A DNA stretch of 64,000 bases from Rhabdornis inornatus (lineage: Eukaryota > Chordata > Aves > Passeriformes > Rhabdornithidae). A model generated the notes under the pieces. It saw only the letters and a list, made by a program, of their open reading frames with translations. It was not told where the DNA came from and did not search any database. Positions 1-11,400 of this stretch are shown here, piece after piece. The DNA lies in the NCBI GenBank assembly GCA_013397075.1, contig VWZS01009792.1:186001-250000 (forward strand), read 5' to 3'. How positions within the stretch are numbered: position 1 is the first letter of the stretch; every line of letters starts with the position of its first letter. The position numbers and the translations under genes were made by a program.

Positions 1-1778
1 TGCCCATACACTGTTACTGCTTTCTTCCCAGCAATGACAGATATCCTGACCAGTGTTTACTTTGGGGTATTTTGGTTTTCCTAGAAACACAGTAAGTAAG
101 TCAACCACTCTTAAACAACTCTGAAAGAATTAGGAGGCAAATAATGCTGATTTATGTCACCTTGGTGGTTGTGCTATGTTATTTATCAGAGAGCACAGTT
201 AAAATGCTGTGGCTGATAGTCTGGTTTCTAAAAATGTCTGGATAAGGTGGTTCAGGCAGACTTCTTGAAATGCTCCTACCTGCTTAAGAAAACAAACAAA
301 ATCCTGGATTTGTTACTGTAAGCAAAATGAATATTAATGTGCAAATATTCCCTTCAGAAGATTGTTCTCACTTGTTTTAAAATATTCTGCTCTTAAGGAC
401 TTAAGCCTGGCTAGTGAAGGAAACCAAGACGGGGAAGAAACAAGAAAATTAAAGGAGTATTGTGCAAAGTTGCTGAAAATGTAAAAGATGCTTTAATCAA
501 GGGAATGCACAAAATACATCAGTACTGGAACAAGCCACAGATATAATTTTTCCTTTGTAACAAAAGTTAGCCAAGAGTTGTGAGAGTCCTCAATGAGATT
601 ATGTCTTGATGTGAGCATCAAAATGGGGAGTGTGGTCATCCTAGTCAGCCTCCTGCCAAGGGCCAGGTGAGAGATGGCTGTTCTTTCCCCACAAACACTC
701 TGGACCTTTACTTCCTGCTGAGAAAACAAAATTCCTCAAATTTCAATAGCTTTCTAGGAGAGATATGTTAATAAAGTTAAGACACAACTTTCTGAAGCTG
801 CTCTTGAAAAAAAAGGAATAATTAGCTGATGATCAAGAAGCATGATGAGAATATAAATAAAGAAAAATAGCAGAAGTAAGAGGAGCAGTAATATGATTGT
901 AGAACCACTCCCTCACACAAGGAAAATAACCCAAGGTTCATTCTAACCTTGTTCCAGTAGTTTATGAAGCCTAGGGGAGACAGAAAACACCTTCTGAAGT
1001 GTCACCTGCAATCCCTCCTTTCCCCATCTACACACACATGGTTTTTACAAGTGTCATTATTCTCTCTCTGAACCCCCCACTAAAGGCCCACAGGTATTTA
1101 CACCATAAACCAGGTTCTTAAAAATACTTCCCAGATGTTGTCATCTGTTCCTGCTTATTTACCAGAGTTCAAATGGATTTTGACAAACAGTCTTTCTTCA
1201 AGAGGCAATGCAGTAAAGCCCTTTAATGACAGAACTATGTGTCATCTTTGCCCATAAGCATAAATTTGCACAGCGGGCAGTACGGTGAAAACAGCTTATC
1301 ATCAACTCATCACCTCTCATCATTGTTAGAATGAAATGCAAATGGAAACGAACATCACTTCAGTCGTGGTTGTGAAAATTAGCATCTGTGACATTAGCAG
1401 TGGCTCATTTATTATGCACTCAAAGTTTCAGGGGGAAAGAAAAGAGTATAAAACTTCATAACTCTACCAGTCTTTACCTTTGAAATAAAATTAAAACCTT
1501 CAGCTTTCCCCACTCACTGATAAATCCTGGTTAATATTCATTAACACTGAGCAATCTCTTCACTGCAGATCTTGTCCTACAGAAGATCTCATTATGTCTC
1601 AAATTATTTTTGGTGTTTAGGCTTGTTGTACCTATTTTCTATTTTACTTTTTTTAATAAGTATTCCCCATTGGAGAGGCATGAGCCACTGTCTGAGAAAA
1701 ATGTGGCACCAAAAAACTTTCTTATAGCATCTGGCTGCATTACAGGCTCCAAACACTTAGGCAAGCGATAAACTTTAC

Positions 1779-1938
1779 TCAGATAATCCCACTGAAATCA
1801 ATGGGATCACAGCTAATTTATTCATTTAAGTCAGAATTAGGATCAGGCCTTCTGTGAAAAATATATAAAAAGGTGAAATTCTGACCTCAAGTCTATGGCA
1901 AAAATGTGCATTGATTTCAGCGATGTCAGGGTTTCATT
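1779..1938. repeat. Old interspersed repeat with a palindromic core
   Basis: Two adjoining pieces are visible. The first (1779-1850) contains CACTGAAATCAATGGGAT and ends in GGATCAGGCC. The second (1873-1938) reads GTGAAATTCTGACC, then a TCTATGGCAAAA centre, then GCATTGATTTCAG and a closing TCAGGGTTTCAT, so its two halves are imperfect reverse complements. Diverged relatives with the CATTGAAATCAATGG core occur elsewhere in the window. Motifs of this kind are common in bird, turtle and crocodile DNA; I cannot assign a family name. Confidence 0.5.
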
Positions 1939-2391
1939 TTAAGCTTATGAAAAGTAAAATTACTGGTATGAAATTGTACTAGGGAATAAATTTGCATATT
2001 AAAATGTCTCCTCCTATTGGATTTGCCACTGTTTTCTCATGCCCCGAAAACAAATAATTGGTTTATTACCTAAGTAAGCAAATATTGATTTAATTAGAAA
2101 CTTGGACATCTTTTTGCCTAAACAAAATGTAGAGGCATTGACCCTGAATTGTCTTACACACCAGAAGTAAGCTGAGTTTAAAGCACCAAATGCATTTGGA
2201 AGCAGAATAAGGAAACAAAAACGTCTCAAACCTTTAGTATAAACATAGATCAACTGTCATGTAGAATAATGACACAAGACTTTCTTTAGTCAAGCCAGAA
2301 AAAATGGCACAAAGTCGTCTTTGCTTCACGTTGAAGTAAAGCCAAGAATCATCAGGCAGTTCTCAAGTTTGCTGTGTCCGGAGGAAAGGGG

Positions 2392-2409
2392 AAGAGAGAG
2401 AGAGAGAGA
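2392..2409. repeat. (GA)n microsatellite
   Basis: A short run of GA dinucleotides, about nine units, inside SAMSN1 intron 1. It is flanked by purine-rich sequence. Confidence 0.85.
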
Positions 2410-5400
2410 AAAAGGAGTAGGTTTTGCCCAGCACATTACATGTGCTGGCAAGTGGGCAAGACAATGCAGGGTTGTTTTACAGATTATTTGCACCTGGACA
2501 AATGTGTAAAACAGTGCAAAGTGGAATGCAGAACAGCTGTGAAGTGCTTTAATGAGGTTTTATGTGTATGGTACTGCCTGAAGGGTATACAAAAGAGAAG
2601 ACTAGAACCTGTGTAATTTGTTAGAGTGTTTTTTCCTACCATTATTCTCAATCTGCTTCATTCCACTCCCCAGATGCACTGACATCTGTAACATCATAAG
2701 GCTCAAAGAGGCTGAAATCCAGGTGATTTCAGGACTCTTTCCTTCATCCTCCAGGTCAACTGCTCTCCTCCTCCCCAGCTGTCTGAGGGGTGGTGGGACA
2801 GACTGCATAGCCCCATAGCTGAAACACATCTAGGACACTTTTCCCCACTTGTGTTCCCACTCTGCAGTGCTCCAGGATTGCAGGAGCCACACGCTGTCCC
2901 TGCAGTGAGCTGCTCCAGCCATCAGCATGACCATGAACCTCAGGGCTTTGTGCAACACTTACTTTGTCTGACCTCACCTGCCCACAGATAATTCCACAGC
3001 TCTGAGCAGCTGCACCATGTAAACCAAGCCGTGTCTCATCTGGCAGAAATGAAAGGAGGGCAGGTAAGGACTCCCTAAAGGAAGGGGTGGGAGATGCACA
3101 GGTTCTCTTGTGATAGAAAGTCATTTAAGGTCCTGGATAGACTCATAGGTTAGATTAAATACTCTTGGAATAAAGAGTTTAGCCTTTCAAATGGTTGAAT
3201 TTCTTCAACATTAAGCAGCATATTTTTAACCCATATGACTTTTCCTTTATAATTCAGCTTCCTCAGCTGTTATACAAGGTATAAATGTACACTAGTATAT
3301 GCAGCTACAATGATAAACATTTGCAAAGGATCAGAATCCTTCCAGTATCTCTGTGGAATACATTTCTCTCTCATTTCTCTCTCAGTTTTCTTTGGAATGA
3401 CACCTGGTTTAGATGTCTTTTTGCCTAACAATGAATGTGTATTTATATAAATGCATTCAGTAGTTATATGCATACCCATGAATACACAAAAGCTGCCAGA
3501 CATTCAAAAAAGTTATTAGGATGGCTGCAGCACTACTGAAATCTTACTGCATGACAAAAAAAACCCTGCAAAACTATTCTTTTGTGGCATAGATCAACTT
3601 TTTCATAGCGTACACTGAGAGTGGTAAAATAGATTTTTGTCTATGCAGCATATAACACACTGCAGAAGTCCCTTAAGCACCACAATAATAAATAAGGTAA
3701 ATGCATTGCACATAGTGAACAGTGAGATACTGAACCTATATTACTCTTGCACTGGTCATTGAATTGCCCACCATCATGAGGGGTTTTATGTAGGGACAGC
3801 AAATTGCCTTGAGAAAGGCTTTAACAGCAGTCTTCTGTGGTGTTCATTCATCTTTATCAAAAGGCATCAATTCATGCCACTATTCCTCACATTAGAAAGT
3901 AATAAAACCAAAAGGGTTAAAAATAAAATACTGGTGAAACACTAAATAACGCACAGAAATTCTTACAGTTGTGTTAAAGACAATTAGTCACCATGGTTAA
4001 GGTTCAATTACCTAAAAATTTATTTTTGGTGTTCCCTTTGAGGGTCGAAGGCTGCAAACCTGATTTTCATTTAAAATGAGAAACAGGCCTTATGGCTCTC
4101 CCACAGGTCTGTGTGGATGTGTTGGAGACACTGGGATGTCCAAGTGGCCTAAAGGCAAGATGAGGTAGCCCAAGACCTGCCCAGTGGCCATAGTATCATG
4201 CCCTGTGAGCATGAGGAGGCACCAAATGTTTGTGTCACAGAGCAGGGCCAGTCAGGACGTGACCTACAGAGGTGACTTGTGAAATTCTGTAACTTCTCCA
4301 AGGGGTGAGGACCTGGGTCCCTTTTTACCCAATTCAGCATTAAGCAACTTGAGTATTTACGTTGCTTCCCTGGGACAAGTTTCGAAACGTGCTACAGCAA
4401 ACCAAGATTCCCATTCTATGCAACGTGGGGCTGCCTGCTCCCCTGCCCTGATTGTGAGCAGCACATCCAGCAAAGGCATTCTCCTCTTGGAAAGTTTACA
4501 CAGCTCTGTGCAGAAGTGGGCCTTTAAAAATAAAAATCAGACTATTGTTAAAGAATGCCTTATTCTGGAAGAAGAGAGTGAACAAAGCAGGCTTGTGAAA
4601 ATATTTTACAGACAGGGAAACAAAGCCCATCCCCAGAGGCTTTCATGGTCATTTCTTGTTTAACCGATAATGTAATTAGATATTAATTATTATTCTTCCC
4701 TTCCGTTAAAAAGTGTGAGCAGAAAAAAAATGCATACCAAACCAAGCAGTGCAATGATGGAAATATATTAAAATGTGGGGTAAATGTTATCAAAATCACT
4801 TCAAATCCATGGAAAAAGCCGTTAATTTTAATTGTTAGTGAGTCAGTCTAAAATTGCAAGCACAATCTAGAAAAGCCAATGCTGTGTAAAACCAGAAGGC
4901 ATCCTTGCAGAAACAGTGTCTGCAGAAATTTCTTAGGACACAGAAGTCACTAAGGGAGGTCTGTTCCCCAACAATGAGAAGGTGGATCTGTAGATTGGGA
5001 GACACCCATTGTTGAGAGCAGAGAATACTAAAAGGCTTTTCTAATCTCCTTGTTAAATCTTCAGCACCTATAAACTGAGGCAGAAATGCAGACTGAAGTA
5101 CTCAGGTCAAGCAGTAGCTGTTGCACTGCAGCCTTACAATACTCTACAATACTTGAACAATACCATGCACAGAGGTCATTTTGTACTCAGTCCAGGGACT
5201 GAAAATAAATCCCAAGCATTGGAAAAATCCTTATGCATCTTGCAAAACTCTCACTTCCTTTCCTACAATTCCAGGTTGTGGAAAGTGTCCAGTGTAGCAC
5301 ATAGTCAATCTGTTCAGAGTATTTCTTTCAGGCTGATATTTTAATGATTCCCAGAGAAATTAAGATGACAAATACTGATTGCCAAGTACCCTATTCTCCT

Positions 5401-5828
5401 GTGGTTATGGTGATGCAAAAGCGAATTTATTAAAATAAGGAACAAATTTAATAGCTTTTCTAATTCTTCATTGATTCTCACACTCCTTTCTGGGACATCA
5501 CTGATTTGTCACAGATGCAATGGAGAAAGGGGATTTTGCGTGCTCATCTGCTAAAAGAATGATGCGGAGCATAAAAAACCAGACAAAGTCCAGCAGCAGA
5601 ATTCTTCAGCACAGCTATAGCAGCTTCACAATAATGATCCCTTTAATTGAATCTCTACTATTAGAAAGTGGGTATATGCAAACAGATTCCTGAGATTATA
5701 GCGCTGAAGTACTTGCAAGCACATAAGAAAACCCTGAAGTTAGGATTTAAGAGAAAACCCTCATACTAAAAATTGTTAAGAATTCCTGATATTATTGTTA
5801 ATTGATGACAAGAACGAGACGTTCCTAC

Positions 5829-5885
5829 CTTTGGCTTTTGACTTTTCTCCTTATCAGACACGTTAGATGGTTTTCTCTTCAGCAT
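5829..5885 (-). CDS. SAMSN1: SAMSN1 classical first coding exon
   Basis: This exon encodes MLKRKPSNVSDKEKSQKPK. It matches the N-terminus of human SAMSN1 as I remember it at 17 of 19 positions (E to D and H to S). SAMSN1 (HACS1, NASH1) is a cytoplasmic and nuclear adaptor of haematopoietic cells with a nuclear localisation signal, one SH3 and one SAM domain. The basic, lysine-rich start seen here is the beginning of the N-terminal region; SH3 and SAM lie in later exons outside the window. The ATG is at 5885 reading down. An in-frame TAA lies a few codons upstream, so this ATG starts the short form. The donor after CCAAAG is GTAGGA, and the exon ends in phase 0. It is an alternative first exon relative to the long form. 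Confidence 0.9.
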
Positions 5886-6200
5886 GTTTAGCTCACGTTA
5901 ATCCAGTGGATGTGCAACTGCTATGAGTTTGTAACCAAACTAAGAGCAAGGAAGGGCACTCCAGACGTGCACATGGGTTGTGCAGTTCCTTGTTCTATCA
6001 GGATGTGACTTCACACGGCTGCCTTCTTGCATGGGGGAGTAAAACTGAACTCTTCCTTTGGGGAGGGGATGAGGAAGGAGGGGAGGAAGTGACAGGGATA
6101 AGAATGAGAGAGGTGCACCAAGGAGGTGAGCTGAAAATTAGGGCAGGGGTCAAAGTGAGAGATGCTTTAAAACTTTGCTGCTGCTGTGTCACCATCAGGC
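5886..6200 (-). promoter_or_regulatory. SAMSN1: Probable internal SAMSN1 promoter and 5' UTR
   Basis: The sequence directly upstream of the classical ATG should hold the 5' UTR and promoter of the short transcript. About 200 bp upstream, at 6083-6092 on the plus strand, it contains GAGGAAGTGA within a purine-rich block (6061-6120). This fits the core of ETS-family sites, including PU.1. SAMSN1 is expressed in blood cells, where PU.1 acts, so the site is plausible, but it is inferred from position and motif only. I see no convincing TATA box. Confidence 0.4.
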
Positions 6201-6468
6201 CTTGGTAAGACTTTGGACAACCTCAAGAAAATAATTCTCTTTTCCTCTCTCAATTTTTCCCTCTCAGCCTTATGGCACTAAGTGCACCTTTATTTCCATC
6301 TGTGCTGGGACTTGAGCATGAAGAAGGTGTGCTGATATTCAGAGGACCGAGACATTATTGATATCAGATGTGAGCTACACTGTGTGTGTAACTGGCCCCT
6401 AACTCCTCCACTCCTCTCTTGGCTCTCCAGCAATGCAATAAAAGCAATGAGGTTAAAGGTTGCTGTTT

Positions 6469-6511
6469 GGTAGAGAAGGGAATTACCTAAAGGGTAGAGA
6501 AGGGAATTACC
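6469..6511. repeat. Short tandem duplication, 24 bp period
   Basis: The 19-base string GGTAGAGAAGGGAATTACC occurs at 6469-6487 and again, identical, at 6493-6511. This is a recent local duplication in the region upstream of the classical SAMSN1 first exon. Confidence 0.9.
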
Positions 6512-7083
6512 ATCTTTTTCTCTTGCATGGTTAAATAATTTCTTGCCATTCACCACAGAATTTCCCTTGATTTGCTGAAAAAGTCACAGGAGAAAAGGCA
6601 AGTCTTACAGGAGATTCAAATAAAGAGGCTAAGGGAAATGTCAGAGGTCCTCTACAACCTCTTGAAAACCAGCCCAAAAGCTAAAAGAAAGCGGAACTAT
6701 TAAAATTGCTTAAATTCCAGCTTCATTTTGCTTGAATTTTTTTCATCTTAGAGAAACAAACAAAAGTCCTGAGCATCCAAAGTAAAACTTATTTGCTGTG
6801 AATCATGGGCCACAAACCTTGAAACTATGAAATATTCCCAACTTTTTGCTGAACAATGGAAGCAAATTCTCAATTACAAACCCCAATTTTCAGGTTCCCC
6901 ACAAAGCTTCAATTAAATCTTAATTTAAGTTTACTAAAATGTAAAAGAAATATCTTAGTGAGTTGCAAGAAAGAGGTTCAGGAGTGACTGCCGAGAAAAA
7001 ACTTCGGTAATTTGTTTCTCCCAAATTTTGTTATATTTTTAAAATTAAATTTTTCCAAGAAAGTGTATTATAAGCAGCCTTAC

Positions 7084-7152
7084 CTCATAATTTTGGCATA
7101 AATAAAAGCTCTTGTAAAAATACTCTTCTTTCTCTTCTACCATATGAATATT
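7084..7152 (-). CDS. SAMSN1: Predicted long-form SAMSN1 exon 10
   Basis: A 69-nt exon that encodes 23 residues starting NIHMVEEKEEYF and ending in LCQNYE. Only one frame is open. The acceptor is strong (a run of C and T ending CCCTCCTCAG) and the donor after TATGAG is GTAAGG. It enters and leaves in phase 0. It therefore continues the frame of the exon at 22602-22978 and can join in frame to the common SAMSN1 exon 2, skipping the classical first exon 1.2 kb further on, which also ends in phase 0. The product is acidic, then aromatic, and I recognise no domain. Another exon could lie between this one and 22602. Confidence 0.6.
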
Positions 7153-8360
7153 CTGAGGAGGGATAAGACATGCTCATCAGAGAATTCCCGTTTTGGTTTG
7201 CTATTTGGATTTCTCTTTAAATGTTTAAGAGAAGTTTTGGAGGGTTTTTTGGGTTCTGATGGATGGGCAGCTGGATGGACAGAGACTGACTGATGAAGGA
7301 ATAATTGTTATGCACTAATTATGAGGTTTTCCTTTCCAGGCACTCTAAGATGGAGGTTGGTAAGAAGGGGAGGAGGAACTGCAGTTAACGTACTGAAATT
7401 CTGTCAAATATAGCCCCAAACTCTCTAGGTTAGTGGGTTGCAGTGGAACATGTTTTGAACCTCAGACCATGATACTTCACTTCACATTTTAATCAGAACA
7501 ACACTAATTTAAACCAAATCTGAATGTGAGGGTTTTATGATTGAAAATAACATATCCATCAGAGTTCCTAATAATTGAGATTAGCAATAATAATTAAATA
7601 ATAACAATGGTTAAGTCAGAGATATTTTTCCCTATACTTGAAAACACCACCTGAAACAGCAGTTTAAGTTTCTATGCAGAAGGAGGTTTTACCTTGGATA
7701 TTTAATCAGCCTTAGTAATTCAGTAGGGCCATAAGTTGTTACAAAAGCTGTATGTATGTTTAATAGTAATTAAACTTGATTATTATCTCCATAGATTTAC
7801 ATTGCAGTATATTGGTTTTCTTTTCAATCTGATCTAAACGTAAGGATTAAATCAGACTGTGCTGATCATTAGACTGTGATTTCCTGTCTCAGGCCACTGT
7901 TAAAATCTTCATGATTAATAAAATGGGAACTCAGCTGAAGAGTAATATATGAGCTTCCTTTCTGTAGAATATTTATTGTTAAACAGGAAGAAAGAGGCTA
8001 TTTCAAGAGATATAGTACCCACCCATATCTATTTCCTTTCCTCATCCACATATCAGAAAAATTATAGCAGCTTGAAGGCTGACCTGATTATGTTCTTGCC
8101 CTTGGAAGGTTGACCCACCAGTTTTAAAAAGTAACAAAGTGAAGAAAATCAAACATATATAACCTTAAGTTAATTTAGTTAACCATTAAGTTTCAAAAGG
8201 AGCTCCTTTGAATTAAAAATTAATAATAAGCTTGGTGCTTATATCCTCTGTATTTGAAGCTAATTTTTCAAAGGGGAATGAGTACCTGTGTAAAATTAAA
8301 ATTCTTATACTTAGTTTTCTGTTGGACATGACTGCATGTAACTTATTTCATTTCCTTGCT

Positions 8361-8440
8361 GGACTTTGAATCTGATCCAAATCCCAGTGAAATCAATAGA
8401 AGTTTTTCAGGTAATTTTTATGGAGCTTGGACTGACTCCT
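8361..8440. repeat. Diverged CATTGAAATCAATGG-type repeat
   Basis: Contains CTGATCCAAATCCCAGTGAA followed by ATCAATAGAAG, the diagnostic core of the repeat class also seen at 1779-1938, 26300-26395 and 57971-58055. It is degenerate, which points to great age. Confidence 0.4.
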
Positions 8441-11400
8441 CTATTCTGAAACAACCAGGCAATGTCACTCTTTTATCTAGAAAGTCTTATGGGCAAAAAG
8501 GCTATCCACTTAAAAATAATTAAGATGACCCCATGAGAATGATTCCCACTGTCATTATATTTATAAAAGGCAACATCCCTTATAGCTTCTTATTATCATT
8601 ACTCACTTTTAATGAATGGACCGTGATGAATGGTCCTGGATGTTCAAGTGCTTTATGTGCCTCCCTCCCACATGGTATCATATTCCCTCAGGGGCTCCAT
8701 CCAGTTACCTTCCCTGAGAGGAGAGATCACTTCCAGACTAAACTGCAAGAGTGAACTTATCCTTTCAGTACTTGATAATTCTGATAAAACTAGAAAGTAG
8801 GGCGTGAAGTAGATTGAAGGGTTTAGCACACTGGCCACCTGTCAAAAAGCAAATGAAATGAGACTTTTTTCTGGTCCAAGTTTAACTGGAGATTCAAAGA
8901 TACCTGCTTTCCCTAATACTAAACAAGCCCAGAGTGTCTGAGTCTATTTATTTTAATTAAAAGAAGATATATTTTGAACAAGAAAGGAATCCTGCCTTCA
9001 GCCTGTGGTTTTATGGCCATGTGTCTCCCTGTGCCATCCAACTCACTTAGACATTGCAGAAATCTCAGAATAGCAAGTGAAGCTGAGTGAATAATTTGCA
9101 GTGAATAATTTACGCAACAAATTTAATCTTTATTTCCTCAAGGAGCGTTCGTGAGCAGAACACAATTTCCTCAAATGTATTAATTATGGGCCAGAATTTA
9201 GCTAGATACTTCCCTCTCCTGGTCTGATTTGAGCCAGCCACAGTTACAGTCACTGCTAATTCTCAGCAGAGCTCTCTCCAGAAACTACCACAGCAAAGAC
9301 TCTTCAGAAACTAAAAGGAACAAGTGTGGAAAAGTGAAATCAAGCCCTCCCTCCACTGACAACAACCCGTGAAAGAAGACAGAGGTTGAAGGCTGGGCTG
9401 TAACTAGTTAAACAGCACACTCACTTTAATTTTAATGCCAAAGATCAAGGCTGGGATTTTCCACTGGGATGCTGGGGAATGGAACTGGATGCTTCAAGCC
9501 CCATCTTTGAGACTTCCACATTTTCTGAAAACTCCTCATCCATGACTTAGTATTGAAAATTGGTCTAAAGTACTTAGGGACTTCATGCAACAAGGTGTAT
9601 GATTTCCTATTGAACAGGCTCCCATGTGCTTTCCTCATCAGGAATAGAAAATGGAGAAGCTACAGAACTTCAGTGTCTTAGAGAGACAGGACATGATTAA
9701 AGAACATTTTAAGCATACAGTTTTTGTGGCCGTGTTGACCCTATATCATGAAGACTCCTATCCCAGACAAAGTATAATACTTATGAAATCTGGCTATGCA
9801 GCAAAGGGAATAGCACCTAAATTATGCTTCAAAAACTTAGTTTTTGTTAAATCATTTACATTGTGTGGATTTTTAATGACATATATAAAAGGAAAAGGCA
9901 TAAGACAACAGAAAGAGTGAGCGTCTAAGCTTGTTTAAGCAACCATCAGGACGCAGAGCAGCAGAAATACCCTCATCATGCCAGGTCCCAGAAAATGTGA
10001 TTTTGGCCTCTCAGACTATTGGGCTTCCTTCTCTTCCTGAAAAAAATGTTACTGTGATTCTTCCTTCTTTTATGCTAATCCTTTGCCTTTAAGGTCAATG
10101 GAGTCATGAAGAATTATGGCAGGGACAGGCCATAGAATACCACTACCAGAGTTTAAAGAAGTGTCTGGTCCAGAAGAGTGGTTGATTCTCTGTGAGTAAG
10201 AAAAAGTGTCTCATTGCCAGGCCCTCAGACTGTGTCCTTGGCATGTTCCCAACACCACCTGGCCTAAAGAGAAATTGAAGTACCAGGAACTTATCTCAAG
10301 CTTTGATCCCAACACATTCTCTTGCATTAGCAGTAGATGAACAGATCAGTCATACCTACACTATGTCAGGTTAGCCCCTAACACTAATAAAAATCTATAC
10401 TACTGTGACATAAGGATTCTCAAGGAGATTGCCTTTCACCTATTGAACAAATCCCTTTCTTACTAGCTTGAAGAGTAAGAGCCAAAGTTGTGTCTATATC
10501 CTGCAGGTGTTCCTGTTGAGAAAAGTCAAAGTCAGCAAGGTTGGTGTCTTGTAAAGCAGAAGCCACAGTCTTATCCAGCATCGGTGTAATAATTTACTAC
10601 AGAAACGTGCGTCACTGGTGGTTTTCCTGTACAATTCCTGTACTCTGCAAGCAGAGTACACTTTACAGTCTGTGAGGAGCAGCAGAAAGCCACCGCCAGG
10701 ATGCTGCTGCTGTGAGTTCAGACGTGCAGGGGAGCACTGTTTCTCAGAGTGAATGTTAAAATCAAGGCTACACTGCAGTGCTCATACCTAGAACACCTCA
10801 GTGGATTCTGTTAGTGAATGCTGTGATTACTAATCAGCTACAAGGGCATTTTATCCCGCAGAATTTGCAGGTTTGTGTGACTTGTTTTATAGTCATCCAG
10901 CTGAAGCTCAGCCTTCCAGAAATGCACTTACAGATAAATAGTGACAGTTGCCTTGTACATCTATTTAAAAAGCTCAGATATGAGATTTTTCAATAAAGGA
11001 AACTGATATAAAACAAATTTAGGCTCTCTGTTTTAATCTCATACACAAAACGTGACACGCTTCATTCGGTATTTAGAAGACCAGCTTAACACAGGACCAC
11101 TGACAGTGCAGCAGGGGATTTTTTCAAGGTATGTACATGATGTCTGCCAGCCTATCTCTCATTAGAATCAAGATCAACAGAAGTAAATTCTGATTAACTA
11201 TAATGCCAGCCTCCTGTCAGAACACTCTGCAGTTGGAACCATCCTTTCCCAGTAAACATCTCCTGCTGAATTTCCTCAGTGGTGTCAGAGTGTCACATTG
11301 CTGTGCCATCACAGCATTAGGACTGCTATGCAAAGGCTAACAGGAAAAGGAATAACACAGCATCCTGCACACCCGTTCACTTACAGGGCTTGGATTTCAT

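Larger units (their letters stand above)
1..5828 (-). other. SAMSN1: SAMSN1 intron 1 (partial)
   Basis: This is non-coding sequence downstream of the classical first coding exon, so it is the start of SAMSN1 intron 1. I looked by eye for the next exon, whose product should begin with RSSSFGNF-like residues, and did not find it; it should lie left of position 1. The stretch holds an old palindromic repeat (1779-1938) and a short (GA)n run (2392-2409). Several exon-like pieces near 2983-3080 have a GTGAGG donor but no link to the SAMSN1 reading frame. Confidence 0.7.

Noticed and set aside
2983..3080. Exon-like segment with a GTGAGG donor on the minus strand
   Set aside because: It follows the classical first exon, but the product does not resemble SAMSN1 exon 2 and the acceptor choice is unclear.
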